Shown here in pieces: positions 1 to 10,200 of a DNA stretch of 64,000 nt. A model generated the notes under the pieces. The model did not search any database and was not told where the DNA came from. It saw nothing but the letters and a program-made list of their open reading frames with translations. Position numbers and translations under genes: made by a program. Origin of the DNA: Aureobasidium sp. EXF-3400 (taxonomy: Eukaryota; Ascomycota; Dothideomycetes; Dothideales; Saccotheciaceae); contig SWBL01000054.1 of NCBI GenBank assembly GCA_024195585.1, forward strand, positions 62,001 to 126,000. Reading direction: 5' to 3'. How positions within the stretch are numbered: position 1 is the first letter of the stretch; every line of letters begins with the position of its first letter.

Positions 1-223
1 TGATATTGTTCGGACATGGTCGGTGGTGACTCTGCTAAGTTGTTGCTTTCAGCTTTGCCAGCATGTGATGAGTATCTTCAGTTCCGCACAAAGATTCATG
101 GAATTGAATGCAGAGACTTCCGATCCAGATTCGCTTTTGTGATGGATAGGCCCCTTGCTCGGATGTCGACGGCGATCACTGCATGAATCAAGACTTCAGT
201 TGTGTGTGCAACTACCGTGCTTC

Positions 224-481
224 TTATGGCGGCATTTTTACGGACGTTGCGACTTTGCTTCTTAGGCTTCTCGATCCCATGGCTTTGCTTGCATGTTCAC
301 CATCCGGGGAATCGATCTCGGATCCAGATCTGATGGAGATTGAGTCATGGGAAGAACGGACGTTGGGAATATCTTGGATACTCGGCATAAGTTCGTGGTA
401 GTAAATTTTGCGTTCGCAGTGTAAGCATTTGAAATAGAAGGTCCGGCCCGTGTAATCGGCAATTGATCCATGGGAACTCAT
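224..481 (-). CDS. hypothetical protein, possibly partial
   Basis: An ATG-started 85-residue frame on the minus strand. It is mostly polar and Ser-rich, with a CLHCERK stretch near residue 20 that could be half of a zinc ribbon. I do not recognise it. It lies head to head with another weak ORF at 587. Splice-like sequence near its 3' end could extend it beyond the present stop, but no exon can be defended. It may be the remnant of a gene or a chance ORF, so it is listed only as a candidate. Confidence 0.2.
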   Translation of the reverse strand: MSSHGSIADYTGRTFYFKCLHCERKIYYHELMPSIQDIPNVRSSHDSISIRSGSEIDSPDGEHASKAMGSRSLRSKVATSVKMPP

Positions 482-586
482 GAGAAGCTAACTTAAAGCT
501 TCAAGTCGTAGACGAGATTCTTCAGTTGCAATCGCTCTTCTCTCGAGGAACTTCCTTGCCCGGTATACGCCATCTCTTCATGTCCA

Positions 587-964
587 ATGGCAGACCGGGT
601 GTCTGATGAAGAATACGCGCGCCAAACGCTGCTCAGGATTCGGAAGATCATCGATAACAAAGCAAGAACTCGAGCAGTTAGGAAGATCAGGTCTGTGATC
701 CTGACAGAAACGGAACAATTTCGCATCGATTCCAAATATCGATTGACTTGGGCGGTTCCACATGAGACGTCCATATGCATTCACCAGGAAGAGCATAGTT
801 CCATTACCGAACTAAGATACCGTAAGCTATGTCTCCCATTATGCATGCTTCGAATGGCGCAGATGTACCGTAGCATTAGAGAAAATCAATGCAAGGCTAA
901 CACAAGCATCACGGTGTCTGCTTGCGCGGAACAAGACATATACAGAGCACAAGGCAGCCTGTAA
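587..964 (+). CDS. hypothetical protein, basic, 125 aa
   Basis: An ATG-started uninterrupted frame of 125 codons. The first 55 residues are amphipathic and rich in Arg, Lys, Glu and Ile, as in a helical domain; the rest is Cys/His/Ser-rich. No known family is recognised. The sequence just upstream (about 485-580) has a diverged second copy at about 2364-2455, which suggests that this unit was duplicated locally and that the downstream copy decayed. No intron signals are needed to read it. It could be an orphan gene or a chance ORF; transcript evidence would decide. Confidence 0.3.
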   Translation: MADRVSDEEYARQTLLRIRKIIDNKARTRAVRKIRSVILTETEQFRIDSKYRLTWAVPHETSICIHQEEHSSITELRYRKLCLPLCMLRMAQMYRSIRENQCKANTSITVSACAEQDIYRAQGSL

Positions 965-1304
965 GAAGCCGTGCTGCCACTACAGAAAACATCTTGAGCA
1001 TGGAAGGAGAGGTGGCTTCCTCTGGGAATCACTCAAACTACGCTGTAACCACGATGCCATATTCTCAGCGCGTCACTTGAGGTATGATATTTCACTCCAA
1101 GTGAATTGTGTCGGAATCCGACTCGTCAAGCTGCCATTCTTGTATCAGGCTTTCTTTGTCTGTTATTTTCACTTTCACATCCAAACATTGCAAGCGTGAC
1201 GCACCGTCAAGCGCATATCACAAACCATCCCCATCATCAACTCACGTAAGAAAAGTTCTCCTCCAAGCACCGTCATCCAAATTGTGTTAAGACTCCCCAT
1301 CAAC
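965..1304. other. intergenic, no gene seen
   Basis: No frame with coding character. The last 150 bases are C/T-rich with CATCATC and CCATCC runs, typical of a fungal 5' leader for the secreted protein gene that starts at 1305. Confidence 0.5.
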
Positions 1305-2096
1305 ATGTCACTCACTTGGGCCATCTCATTGTGGCTGCTCGTGACTTATGTGCTGATCGCTTCTGCCTCGCTTTCTGACAGAACCGACTCACTTTGTGTG
1401 CGCCAGCCTCCAACACAATTGCGATACCGAGAGCACCTGGAGCACTACCAGGGGACGTCCTTGCCGGCTGCCATTCACTCGGTATCGTCCACCCCCGTGC
1501 TTACAACCGCGTCCAATCTGTCGTCATACCAAACCATCGACAACGAAACAGTCTTCGAGCCGTTAAACAGGCTTGCAACACGCACCAACGCTACACAGCT
1601 AGCGGAAAACTTGGGAGGTCTGGATCTCGCAAGGGAATCTGGAGACTCTGGAGAGACCCCCACTGATGAGCAGCATAACGACACGAGTAACGACTCAGAC
1701 GAAGAAAGATGTCCAACTGGATTTGACACGCTCGACTGTGAAGAGTGTGGTGGACCAGAGCACACTTGGGAGATGGCCCGCCACGATTATCACTGCAAAG
1801 GTGTAAGTAACTTTACAACCCACAATCACAAGCAGTGCTGATGTGCTCGTTAGATCGAAGCCGAAAACTACAGATGGAAAGATTGTTTCTGCTTCAATGG
1901 TGACGATCCATTCAATTCTCGCCGCGGATGCACCTTCGACTCCGGTTCGGACGATGGTTCCTCGCAACATGACAGTAACTCGGATGATGAACCCAACGTG
2001 CCCCTCACTCGGACAACAATACTCGCAACGACGCTGATTCGGACGATGATTCTCGCTATGACTCTGCCTGCGAGGCCGATGGTTAGACAACGGTAA
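1305..2096 (+). CDS. small secreted acidic Cys-containing protein, apparently frameshifted near its end
   Basis: The ATG at 1305 opens a signal peptide with a hydrophobic core at residues 5-20. A Thr/Ser-rich segment follows, then a Cys-containing module (RCPTGFDTLDCEECGG, then HYHCKG-like and DCFCF). An intron at 1803-1853 (GTAAGT donor, TAG acceptor) joins the two halves of the module in frame. Beyond it the protein becomes Asp/Ser-rich (SGSDDGSSQHDSNSDDEP), then around 2000-2011 the Asp/Ser pattern jumps to the -1 frame, where it runs to a stop at 2084-2086. The unshifted frame loses the composition and ends at 2096. This suggests a one-base indel, a sequencing error, or a young pseudogene. 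No family is recognised; an effector-like or cell-wall role is only inferred from secretion and cysteines. Confidence 0.5.
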
Positions 2097-2929
2097 ACTA
2101 AACGTAGCCGCAACAATCTCAGCAAAACTTCAGCATGTACCATCCCATCAGGTCAACCCCCATCAAATAAAGCCGATTGCTCTTCTATGCATGCCGTACG
2201 CTGTCTCCTTCTGCTCGTCATACCAACATAATAATGTGATAACATCATCCAACAGCACTTCATTATCTTAGATTTAAGGTATAAGCTCGTAGCATTAAGT
2301 TAACTTTCGTAGCGTAAGCATCTCATGTATTATCGGCAAACAATTTATGGCATGCGTAAGGAGCTAGGTTAGAAGTTCCAAGCTATAGACCATGTTCTTC
2401 TATCACAACCCGCTACTCTCGAGCAACTGCCTTATTCGATGCAAGCCATCTCTTCGTAGTGCGGTGGAAGCTGTAAGCAGATGTCGGAATTGAATGTCTA
2501 TACTGGTAGGCAGATTCTAGAAGTTCACCTCGTGAAAAAGATCGTGCTTCAAAGGAAGCCGCACGTTGAAGGGAACAATGTTACGACAACGTTGGCATCA
2601 ATGTATCTTGTAGCCAACAAGGTTGGAATGGAAAATGAACAGCATGAACTATAGGAGAAGCTACAGCCATGGGTTGGTCTGCAAACTCGCAAGATACTCT
2701 GAGCCGCTCACGGTCTTCATCAAATTGCCATTGCCGAACATCGCAAGTAAGTGGAGTCTGTCAGAGAAGTCGCAATCGCTAGAGAAATGACGACCGCTGT
2801 TCTGAACAACTCCCCGCCAAAGCCCCTCGAAGCCTCGGCAATATTGCCGGTCTCCATCCTCTACTCTACCTACTCTCAACTTGTTGTGTTGATACTTTTC
2901 CCTAAGCAGTAATCTGCCAGATCTACAAG
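2097..2929. other. intergenic; contains a decayed local duplicate
   Basis: No convincing gene. About 2364-2455 resembles 485-580 in order and composition, sharing CTCTCGAG and GCCATCTCTTC landmarks. A 57-codon ORF (2481-2654) sits where the 587 ORF lies in the other copy. The last 100 bases are a C/T-rich leader into the TPR gene. Confidence 0.45.
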
Positions 2930-4660
2930 ATGCCAGCTGTATCGATCAACGCGCCGGAACATGCCAAACCCAAGGATGGTTACTTTAATCTCGGGACTTA
3001 CAGTCGCAAGATCAGCACCAAGAACCCCGAGGCTCAGCTTTGGTTTGACCGTGGCTTGATTTGGGCATATGGCTTCAACATCAAGGAAGCATCATTATGT
3101 TTCGAGAAGGTCACACGTCTGGATCCTGAGTGTGCCATGGGTTTCTGGGGAATAGCCTACACAAAAGGACCTTACTACAACAAGGCGTGGCGACTTTTTG
3201 ACCCAAAAGAACTCAAGGAAGCTCTCGTGATTACCTATGAGACCTCCCGCAAAGCACAGGAGCTTGCGCACAACGCGACGCCTGTCGAACAAGCTCTTAT
3301 CAAAGCCCTTGTCGCCCGTTATCCTCAGAAGACTGCTACCGAGGATTATCAGCCATGGAATGTGGCGTACGTTGACGCAATGGAAGAGGTCTACAAATCT
3401 TACAAGGACGATCTTGATGTCGCTTGTCTGTATGCCGAATCTTTAATGGTTCTAACACCTTGGGCCTTATGGAACATCCACACTGGAGAGCCTGGTCGTG
3501 GAGCTCGCCCGTATGAAGCAAAAGAAGCGCTGGATCATGCCTTCACTCTTCCTGGAGCTTGGGAACACCCAGCTCTACTACACTTCTACATTCATTTAAT
3601 GGAAATGTCAAAGACGCCAGAATGTGCTGTGCAGGCAGCAGACAGTCTGCGTGGTCTCGTACCTGACAGCGGCCACTTAGAACACATGCCATCTCATCTT
3701 TATGTCCTTATTGGAGACTATAGAGCTGGTATCGCAGCCAACGCTTCTGCTGTTCGCGCTGACGATGCTTATGTGGCCAAAATGCAGGGCAATGAGATGT
3801 ATACCTTCTATCGCGCCCACAATTCGCACTCTCTGATCTATGCGGCTTTGCTTTCTGGCAAATCAGAGGTTGCCCTCCAGAACTGTGCTCTTATGGAGAG
3901 CTACCTACCGGAAGAGCTTCTTGCGATCGAATCTCCGAATATGGCAGACTGGCTTGAATCGTTCTTGGGCGTTCGTGCCCACTTGCTGGTCAGATTCGGC
4001 CGCTGGGAAGAAATCATCTCCTTGGAGATGCCAAAGAACAAGAAGCTTTACTGCGTGACTACGGCCACTCTACACTACGCCAAGGGTGTGGCCTACTCAG
4101 CACTTGGAAAAATTGCCGAAGCCGAGAAAGAGCAAGAGCTCTTCCTGGCCGCCCAAAAACTGGTTCCCGAGAGCCGCTTCGACTTCCCCAACAAATGTAC
4201 CGACATTCTCAGGGTTGGTGAGGCCATGCTGGCTGGTGAAATCGAGTATCGTAAGGGCAACATCGACCTTGCCTTTGAACACTTGAGAGAGTCCATCAAG
4301 CGTGACGATAACCTCGTATACAGCGAACCTTGGGGATGGATGCAACCCACGCGGCACGCTTACGCCGCTCTGTCGCTGGAGCAAGATCGTGTGGAACAAG
4401 CAGCACAAGCATATGCAGAAGATCTCGGCTTTGTTTCTGACATCCCGCGTGGTCACCAACATCCTAACAACGTCTGGGCCCTGGTCGGATATCGTGAATG
4501 CTTGAAGTTGTTGGGACGCGAGGCCGAGTACAATCAGCTTGAGCAACCGTATCAACTGGCTATTCAGATGGCGGATATATCTGTGACTTCATCCTGCTAC
4601 TGCAGGGGAACGAGTGAGCAGAAAGAGAGCAAGAAGGCCAAGTGTGATGGCTCCTGCTGA
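2930..4660 (+). CDS. TPR-repeat protein with conserved histidine motifs
   Basis: A single-exon 576-residue protein starting at ATG 2930. It is helical throughout, with TPR-like pairs at about residues 34-85, 380-415 and 430-500 (ALGKIAEAEKEQEL is typical). Its middle carries a histidine set: H213, H218 and H222 in EHPALLHFYIH, H252 and H256 in EHMPSH, and H297 and H300 in RAHNSH. From memory, TPR proteins in bacteria share the HPGxxHYxIH and HMPSH signatures, so this looks like the fungal branch of that family. The biochemical role is unknown. The clustered histidines could bind a metal or haem, which is inference. The tail is Cys/Lys-rich (CYCRG, CDGSC). No signal peptide is seen. Confidence 0.8.
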   Translation: MPAVSINAPEHAKPKDGYFNLGTYSRKISTKNPEAQLWFDRGLIWAYGFNIKEASLCFEKVTRLDPECAMGFWGIAYTKGPYYNKAWRLFDPKELKEALVITYETSRKAQELAHNATPVEQALIKALVARYPQKTATEDYQPWNVAYVDAMEEVYKSYKDDLDVACLYAESLMVLTPWALWNIHTGEPGRGARPYEAKEALDHAFTLPGAWEHPALLHFYIHLMEMSKTPECAVQAADSLRGLVPDSGHLEHMPSHLYVLIGDYRAGIAANASAVRADDAYVAKMQGNEMYTFYRAHNSHSLIYAALLSGKSEVALQNCALMESYLPEELLAIESPNMADWLESFLGVRAHLLVRFGRWEEIISLEMPKNKKLYCVTTATLHYAKGVAYSALGKIAEAEKEQELFLAAQKLVPESRFDFPNKCTDILRVGEAMLAGEIEYRKGNIDLAFEHLRESIKRDDNLVYSEPWGWMQPTRHAYAALSLEQDRVEQAAQAYAEDLGFVSDIPRGHQHPNNVWALVGYRECLKLLGREAEYNQLEQPYQLAIQMADISVTSSCYCRGTSEQKESKKAKCDGSC

Positions 4661-5155
4661 CCTTGATGTAGAAACGATCTCTCGAATTACTCGGAGAAGA
4701 CAATCGAACCTATGAACAAATGTGAACAAATGTCATTCGTTTGCCAACCGCCACTTACCTCGAGTTGTGATTCCTGAGAATGTGTTGTCTACCTCCCTTT
4801 GACGATATCATGTTCAACATTTGTTGTTTCTTTGACCATGCTGTTTTGTCTTCGTTAACACCTTGATCTATAACAGTCTGCCACTGTTGAAACCACAAGG
4901 CCGTTGTTCAGTATATCACAAGCATGAAAGGATGTGTATGAGACATACCATGCACAGTGCGTGTTGGTGGCTTTCTTTGTCGGCTATCTTGCTACTCGAG
5001 GAGACGACCATTTGCTACATAATGCTCCATGATACCTCAATGTCATCTCCATCTCGACCAGAACACAGATCACAAAGCCCATTCCACATCTCCAAATCAC
5101 ACCCCTACACTCATCATAATTTCTTCTCACCTCAAATCAATCCACCTACACCAAA
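4661..5155. other. intergenic between the TPR gene and a small gene
   Basis: No coding frame is supported. A short direct duplication (GTGAACAAAT twice) lies at about 4714-4733. The last 100 bases are C/A-rich and lack G, as in fungal 5' leaders, and run directly into the ATG at 5156. Confidence 0.5.
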
Positions 5156-5377
5156 ATGCCAAACTCAATGGACATGTCATCCCTGACTAATGCTCTCAAC
5201 AACATCACCATCACCACTACCTACCAAAGACCTAAAGGTAAAATCACCAGAAACATCGCTTACGAGAAAGAGCTTGAAGCTAAGAAAAACGGTACTTATG
5301 TGAATTCTTACACTGCCGCTCAGGATAAACAAATGCGCAACTACTGCGATAACCAGGGCTACAAAGGTCCTATCTAG
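5156..5377 (+). CDS. small hypothetical protein, 73 aa
   Basis: The ATG at 5156 has AAA before it, a good start context, and follows a long C/A-rich leader. The product is hydrophilic: a Ser/Thr/Asn-rich first 24 residues, then a Lys/Glu-rich middle (RPKGKITRNIAYEKELEAKK) and a Tyr/Asn/Gln-rich tail ending YKGPI. There is no signal peptide or membrane segment. Codon choice (GCT, ACC, ATC, AAC) resembles a well-expressed gene. It could be a conserved small cytosolic protein or an effector-sized orphan. I do not recognise it. Confidence 0.5.
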   Translation: MPNSMDMSSLTNALNNITITTTYQRPKGKITRNIAYEKELEAKKNGTYVNSYTAAQDKQMRNYCDNQGYKGPI

Positions 5378-5828
5378 ATTCTCCAAGCCCGAGTATTTTG
5401 GTAAGTTTGCGAGGGGCGGATGGGCTGGGGAAAGAGGATTCTGTATCGAGAGATGGGCCCGAGATTTGAGCCACTTTGTAGCGTGAATAGAAGGGCCTTA
5501 AGACACCAGGATCTATACTCTATTGTCTTCGGACTAGGAATTGGATCCAAGAGAGCTGGTAGAATCATGTATGCCTCTTGACGCTCATCATTCTCCTTCT
5601 TGTCATGAGCACATTTTGCACTTGCGTAATTCCATCTAGACTGGCAAGAGCACATGGACAGTGGAAAAAACTTGATAAGTTGGTGGTATCTCAAACGCTA
5701 CTCGGAAAAAGGGGAAACAAACCTGCTAACAATCAAAAGAACCGATAACGCCCACGACACAACACTAACACTCCTGGATATCTTGGTGATCTGCTCTTCA
5801 TTCTCCGTACAACCTCCTCTTTCCATCA
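5378..5828. other. intergenic, convergent 3' regions
   Basis: Lies between the 3' ends of the 73-residue gene and the minus-strand DUF4112 gene. ORFs on both strands here lack coding character. Confidence 0.5.
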
Positions 5829-6754
5829 TTATCTTCTGTCAGCACGTACGGTACCGGTCTCCATGGAATTGTCAACACGAGTTGCACGGCCGGCGATGTT
5901 ACCACTCTCCAAGTCTTGTTCCCTTCTGGTGTTACCACCACCAAAGTTGAACCAGCCGCCTGATTTCTTGGCTCTGGTGTCTGCTGTCGGTGCAGGTCGG
6001 CGAACATCTTGGGCACCATCGGTGTGTGGACGAGTCTCCTGGAGAAACGCTCTACGGTCGTCCTCTTCGTCACTAAAGTCTTCGAACGCCGTAGCAGGTG
6101 GGTTTCTCTTGCCCGAGCGGCCTTTAGCCGCTTTGAGGTTGTCAGGTTTGTACAGGCTGTCCAGATGTTCCTCCAGAAGTCGGCAGTTCTTGGTGTTGGC
6201 TTTGAAGTAGGCATCAGCAAGATCGCCGAGGAAGGGAATAAGGCCAACGAGGAAGTCGATGGCGACGTTGATGAGCATCTGAATAAGGATACCCATTGGC
6301 AGACCGCCCTTGACCTTCATACAGCCTCTGACCAGTAAAAGGGCAATCATGGCGTCGATGGCATCGCCGGCAGCGGGTACGATGCCAATGACGGAGGACC
6401 ATCCGAAGCGGGTACCGAGGAACTCGAAGAGTGCCATGTCCATTCTGTAAGAGCGACGGCGCATTTTGGCGAGGACGTCGGCATCGTGCTCAGGGATGTA
6501 GGATGGGACGGTCTTCTTGACCTTCTTCTGCTTGCCAGGCTTGCGCGGGTCGTCGATGTATACGAAGAATGGGTCCTGAGAGAAATTCGTCAGATTATGC
6601 ATTCACATGATAGGACAAACACCGAAGGTGTATCGTCCTTTGGTAGAGTGTGTAATTGACTTACTTGATCGCCGCAAGGCTTCTTGCTCTGGTATTTTGC
6701 CATCTGACCGCGCAACATCTTGTTGGCAGCATATTTTCCGACCATGGCAGCCAT
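5829..6754 (-). CDS. DUF4112 domain membrane protein
   Basis: Two exons, 6665-6754 and 5829-6575, joined by an 89-nt intron with a GTAAGT donor and TCTCAG acceptor; both junctions are phase 0. The product is 278 residues. The first exon gives a short basic N-terminus starting at ATG 6754. Residues about 55-150 hold the DUF4112 pattern: a Met/Arg-rich helix, then hydrophobic segments with GxVPAAGDAIDAMIALLL and LIPFLGDLADAYFKAN. The C-terminal 110 residues are Arg/Glu/Ser-rich and disordered. Fungal members are often labelled PH-domain proteins, but I see no PH domain here. The function of DUF4112 is unknown; two or three membrane helices are likely. It is head to head with the GOST-type gene across about 640 bases. 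Confidence 0.85.
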
Positions 6755-7396
6755 GTCTGCGGTGTTTCCTTGTGTTTGTTGGTGGGTAAAACGGTATGTT
6801 GATCAATTCAGCGAGGTCGATTTTTGTATGCTGGCGAAGAAATAATGGGGCAGATCAAGAATAGCGAAGTATGCTGATGGACAAAGAACTCTTGAATCTG
6901 GTTGTCTCAAGAGCTTGTTGTAGCACGGCGCTTGGTGAGACGATAGGGGAAGGTGCAACTGGGCGTCAAGCTTCAGAGCGGTTGCTGAGGGAAACGACGA
7001 GTTTTAGAAGAATGTAGCGCTCGGTTGGGTTCGCGTGTCCAGATAAGTGCTCGTGAAAACTCGGTGATGATATGCCAGCGCAACAATGATTTGATGTCGC
7101 GTAGATTGGCCAGCGGCGCGACCTGATTATAACCTGCTTGCCATCCGCCATGATGATCGCATTTCAAAAAGTATCACATACACAGCCACACTTTGATGTC
7201 ACTGGAGATTCTAGCCACACGCCCATCCAAGCACCGCCTCACACAAGGGGTCAAGGATCGACCCGGCGTTAAGTCCGATCAGAACGCGTCGGTAGCTGAC
7301 GTGGGAGCTTCGAGGGGTGCGATAGTCCAGCAAACACATTTTTCTCCTTGTGTTTACGCATAACAGAACTAGTCTACATACAAGAGCTAGGGAAAA
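6755..7396. promoter_or_regulatory. divergent promoter region, DUF4112 gene / GOST-type gene
   Basis: About 640 bases between two divergent start codons. No ORF of coding character is present. No specific operator was recognised. Confidence 0.45.
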
Positions 7397-9149
7397 ATGC
7401 GGTCATGGTATCAGCTGTGCACTGCGGTGCTGCTATCATCGCTAGCGCTAGGTGTCCATGGCAATGAGGTCAAAGTCGTATGTACTGCTGCTTCAATCGA
7501 GTCGAGCTTCCATAGCAGAAGACTAATTCTCTGCTCAGGACCAGAAGGAAGAGAACCGACAACAATGTTCGGGTATGTTCAGTCGCAAGGGCTGGGGCGG
7601 AGCTGTTGACCCCTTCATCTTGACCAAGTTTGTCAAGCCTGAGGACATACCCGAGGACCAGGATCCCGTCGTGTCGCTCGTTATGTTCGAGTGGTCAGAT
7701 CGCGAATACGTCGGTAAACTCATGGACGACACGACCTCAGATCGTGCCTATATCTGCGACGCTACCGCTATCGAAGCCAAGTTCTGCAACACGACCGAGG
7801 AGGGCGAGTTCATTCTGTCTCAGGACTCGGAGAAGAGCAAGAGCATGATCATTACACAAGCAATACACCTCAAGAACCCGCCTGCTATCAACTACCCTAT
7901 CAAGCGTACCGGATACTACTGTGTGGGCACGTATGGTTATACTGCAGAGAACTACAATGGTATCGTCGAGTTCCGCAATAGTTACGGTGAGCTGCCTGCT
8001 GCTCAGATCGCAAAGCTTCCCTTCTACGGTGCCCTTACCCTCGTATACGCCCTCGCATCTGCTGGCTGGGCTTTCCTCTACTTCCAAAATCGATCCGACA
8101 TCTTGCCCGTCCAGAACTACATAACTGCCATTCTGGTTTTCCTCGTCATCGAGATCTTCATGACATGGCTCTTTTACGATTTCCAAAACAGACACGGTCT
8201 TAGCACAGGCGCAAAAGCGTTGCTCATTGTGGTCTCAGTCCTCTCGGCAGGCAGGAACTCTTTCAGTTTCTTCCTGCTGCTGATTGTGTGTATGGGATAC
8301 GGTGTCGTAAAACCCAGTCTGGGTCGCACGATGATTTGGGTTCGCTGGTTGGCCATTACCCACTTCATCTTCGGCGTCGTCTATGTCATTGCCTCGCTCT
8401 CTGTAACTCCTGAGAATGCAGGCCCTCTGGTTTTGCTCGTAGTATTGCCTCTCGCAGCTACATTGACAGCCTTCTACATCTGGACGCTTAACTCGCTCAA
8501 TGCCACCATGAAGGATTTGATGGAGCGCAAACAGACTATCAAGGCTATGATGTACCGTAAGCTCTGGTGGTGTATTCTTGGCTCCATCATTGTTATCTTC
8601 GTCTTCTTCTTCGTCAACAGCTGGACTTTTGCTGGTGTCAGCGACGAGGACTTTGTACCCACCCATTGGTCGTCACGTTGGTTCATCTTGGACGGCTGGC
8701 TCAACCTGGTGTACCTCGCAGATGTTGCATTCGTGGCCTGGCTTTGGCGTCCAACAGCAAATAACCGTCGCTTCGCCATGAGTGACGAGGTATGTGACTC
8801 TTGAACCTCTGCTGGGTTTATACTTGCTAACATTGCTATCTAGATTGCTCAAGACGACGAAGGCTTTGAGATCGCGAGTATGCGCTCTTCTCTCGACTTC
8901 GACGACCCTGACCTCGAAGGTGCACCGCCTGCCTATGATGCTCCTAGAAACAATGCATCGAGCTCCAACGCCAATCGTGACGCATCACCTTTGCCGGCGC
9001 CCAAGCCGACAAAACCTGCACCATTGCCTAGAGAATCTCTGGATGGCGAGACGATATTTGCCGTCGGTGGAGAAGATGATGATGACGAGAGGTGGAGCGA
9101 AGATGATAGTGACAATGAAGGCAAGCACCTGACGAGCAAGAGAGATTAA
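7397..9149 (+). CDS. GOST/PTM1-type seven-transmembrane protein (Lung_7-TM_R)
   Basis: Three exons: 7397-7477, 7539-8789 and 8844-9149. Introns are 61 nt (GTATGT, CTCAG) and 54 nt (GTATGT, CTATCTAG, with GCTAAC branch). The product is 545 residues. Residues 1-22 form a signal peptide; residues about 28-180 are a luminal domain with paired cysteines; seven hydrophobic helices follow from about 185 to 425, beginning LPFYGALTLVYAL. The cytosolic tail is acidic and Pro/Ser-rich. This layout matches the lung-seven-transmembrane/GOST family, including yeast Ptm1 and human GPR107/TMEM87, which act in Golgi and endosomal trafficking. Orthology to PTM1 is likely but not proven from the sequence alone. 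Confidence 0.88.
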
Positions 9150-9480
9150 AAGGCATCGTAAGATTTGATCAGTGTACCAACTCTCGCTATGTCTCTTTTC
9201 TGGAGGTTAAGTGGCGGATTTGCGTCGACTTGGTTTTATTCATTGGGCGGCGTTCTTCCTATCATCTCTGTCTTCTGCTGGAGATTATGCGAAATCTCTT
9301 TTTTGGAATCGAACTATTTCTCTTTTGGCATGTTTAGTCTTTCTCGTGCTTTGACCATATGGTAGAGTGATGACTCTGATAGTGATATGATCTTGATAGC
9401 TACAAGCACTGATACAGTGTTGAGTGTTTAAGGCTATAGGTAGCCCATAGCGCATTTTACTTTTAGAACAATATATGTGA
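9150..9480. other. convergent 3' intergenic region
   Basis: A T-rich stretch between the 3' ends of the GOST-type gene and the minus-strand DUF7719 gene. No gene is seen; it probably holds both polyadenylation regions. Confidence 0.5.
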
Positions 9481-10200
9481 TTAGAATACAGTATATCCAT
9501 TCCACAACAAGAATCCAACATCCACCGCGATACTCGCAAGCCCATACCCCAACTTCATCTCAATAACACTCCAAATCCACAGCGTACCCAACGGAGGCGC
9601 CTGCTTCATCACCGCAAAGTAATCATACGTATTGCCAGCATAAATCATATAACAACCCGATGAAACAGCAACAGCCAAACAAAACAGCTGTCTGAGCGTT
9701 TGAAACCTATTCGCCATCTCAGACTTCATCATATAAACGATCAGAAACAGAATCGGATATGCAATTGCAGTGCGTTGGAAAATAGCTGGCCAGACAATTT
9801 CTTGCGCGTATTGCTGGAATACCAAAACATCCAGAGTAAAATGTACCATGGCTAGACTGGTAGCGAGAAAAAAGGACTCGGCACCAGGTCCCATGATTGC
9901 ATCTTCAGAGTCGTCAGAGTCTTTGGCAGGTAATAGGACTCGACCATTTTCATCGCGGGCTAATCCATCGTTGAGGGATTTTTCAAAGGGTTGGCCTGAG
10001 GCTAGCATGCCTTGGAGTGCGGCAGTTCGCTCATCGGCAATTTCTAGGAGGGTTTTTCCTTTTGGTCCGGTGCGGTCTGGTTGGGAGAGGGGGATGTTGG
10101 ATGCGGCGTTGATGGTTGCTGTGGAAGGGTGTTTGCCGGATTGTTTTGCGGCGGTGCGGCGTTCTTTTCTGTTGCGTGGTTGTGTTTCTTCGTCGACCAT
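9481..10200 (-). CDS. DUF7719-type membrane protein
   Basis: Uninterrupted 239-residue protein. The start at ATG 10200 was chosen because the longer frame upstream begins with non-ATG codons, and because fungal relatives start near the NRKERRTAAK motif seen here at residues 9-18. A polar acidic segment follows. The C-terminal half has about four hydrophobic helices (SFFLATSLAMVHFTLDVLV; FQRTAIAYPILFLIVYMM; LFCLAVAVSSGCYMIYAG; LGYGLASIAVDVGFLL). I recognise the layout as the fungal DUF7719 family. Location is probably ER or another endomembrane; the role is unknown. It is divergent from the GPI12-type gene across 258 bases, a likely shared promoter. Confidence 0.75.
   Translation of the reverse strand: MVDEETQPRNRKERRTAAKQSGKHPSTATINAASNIPLSQPDRTGPKGKTLLEIADERTAALQGMLASGQPFEKSLNDGLARDENGRVLLPAKDSDDSEDAIMGPGAESFFLATSLAMVHFTLDVLVFQQYAQEIVWPAIFQRTAIAYPILFLIVYMMKSEMANRFQTLRQLFCLAVAVSSGCYMIYAGNTYDYFAVMKQAPPLGTLWIWSVIEMKLGYGLASIAVDVGFLLWNGYTVF

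Noticed and set aside
1975..2086. An intron from GTAACT at 1975 to TAG at 2086 to explain the frame change in the secreted protein
   Set aside because: It would remove the Asp/Ser-rich sequence that shows coding character in the -1 frame and leave only a few residues after it.
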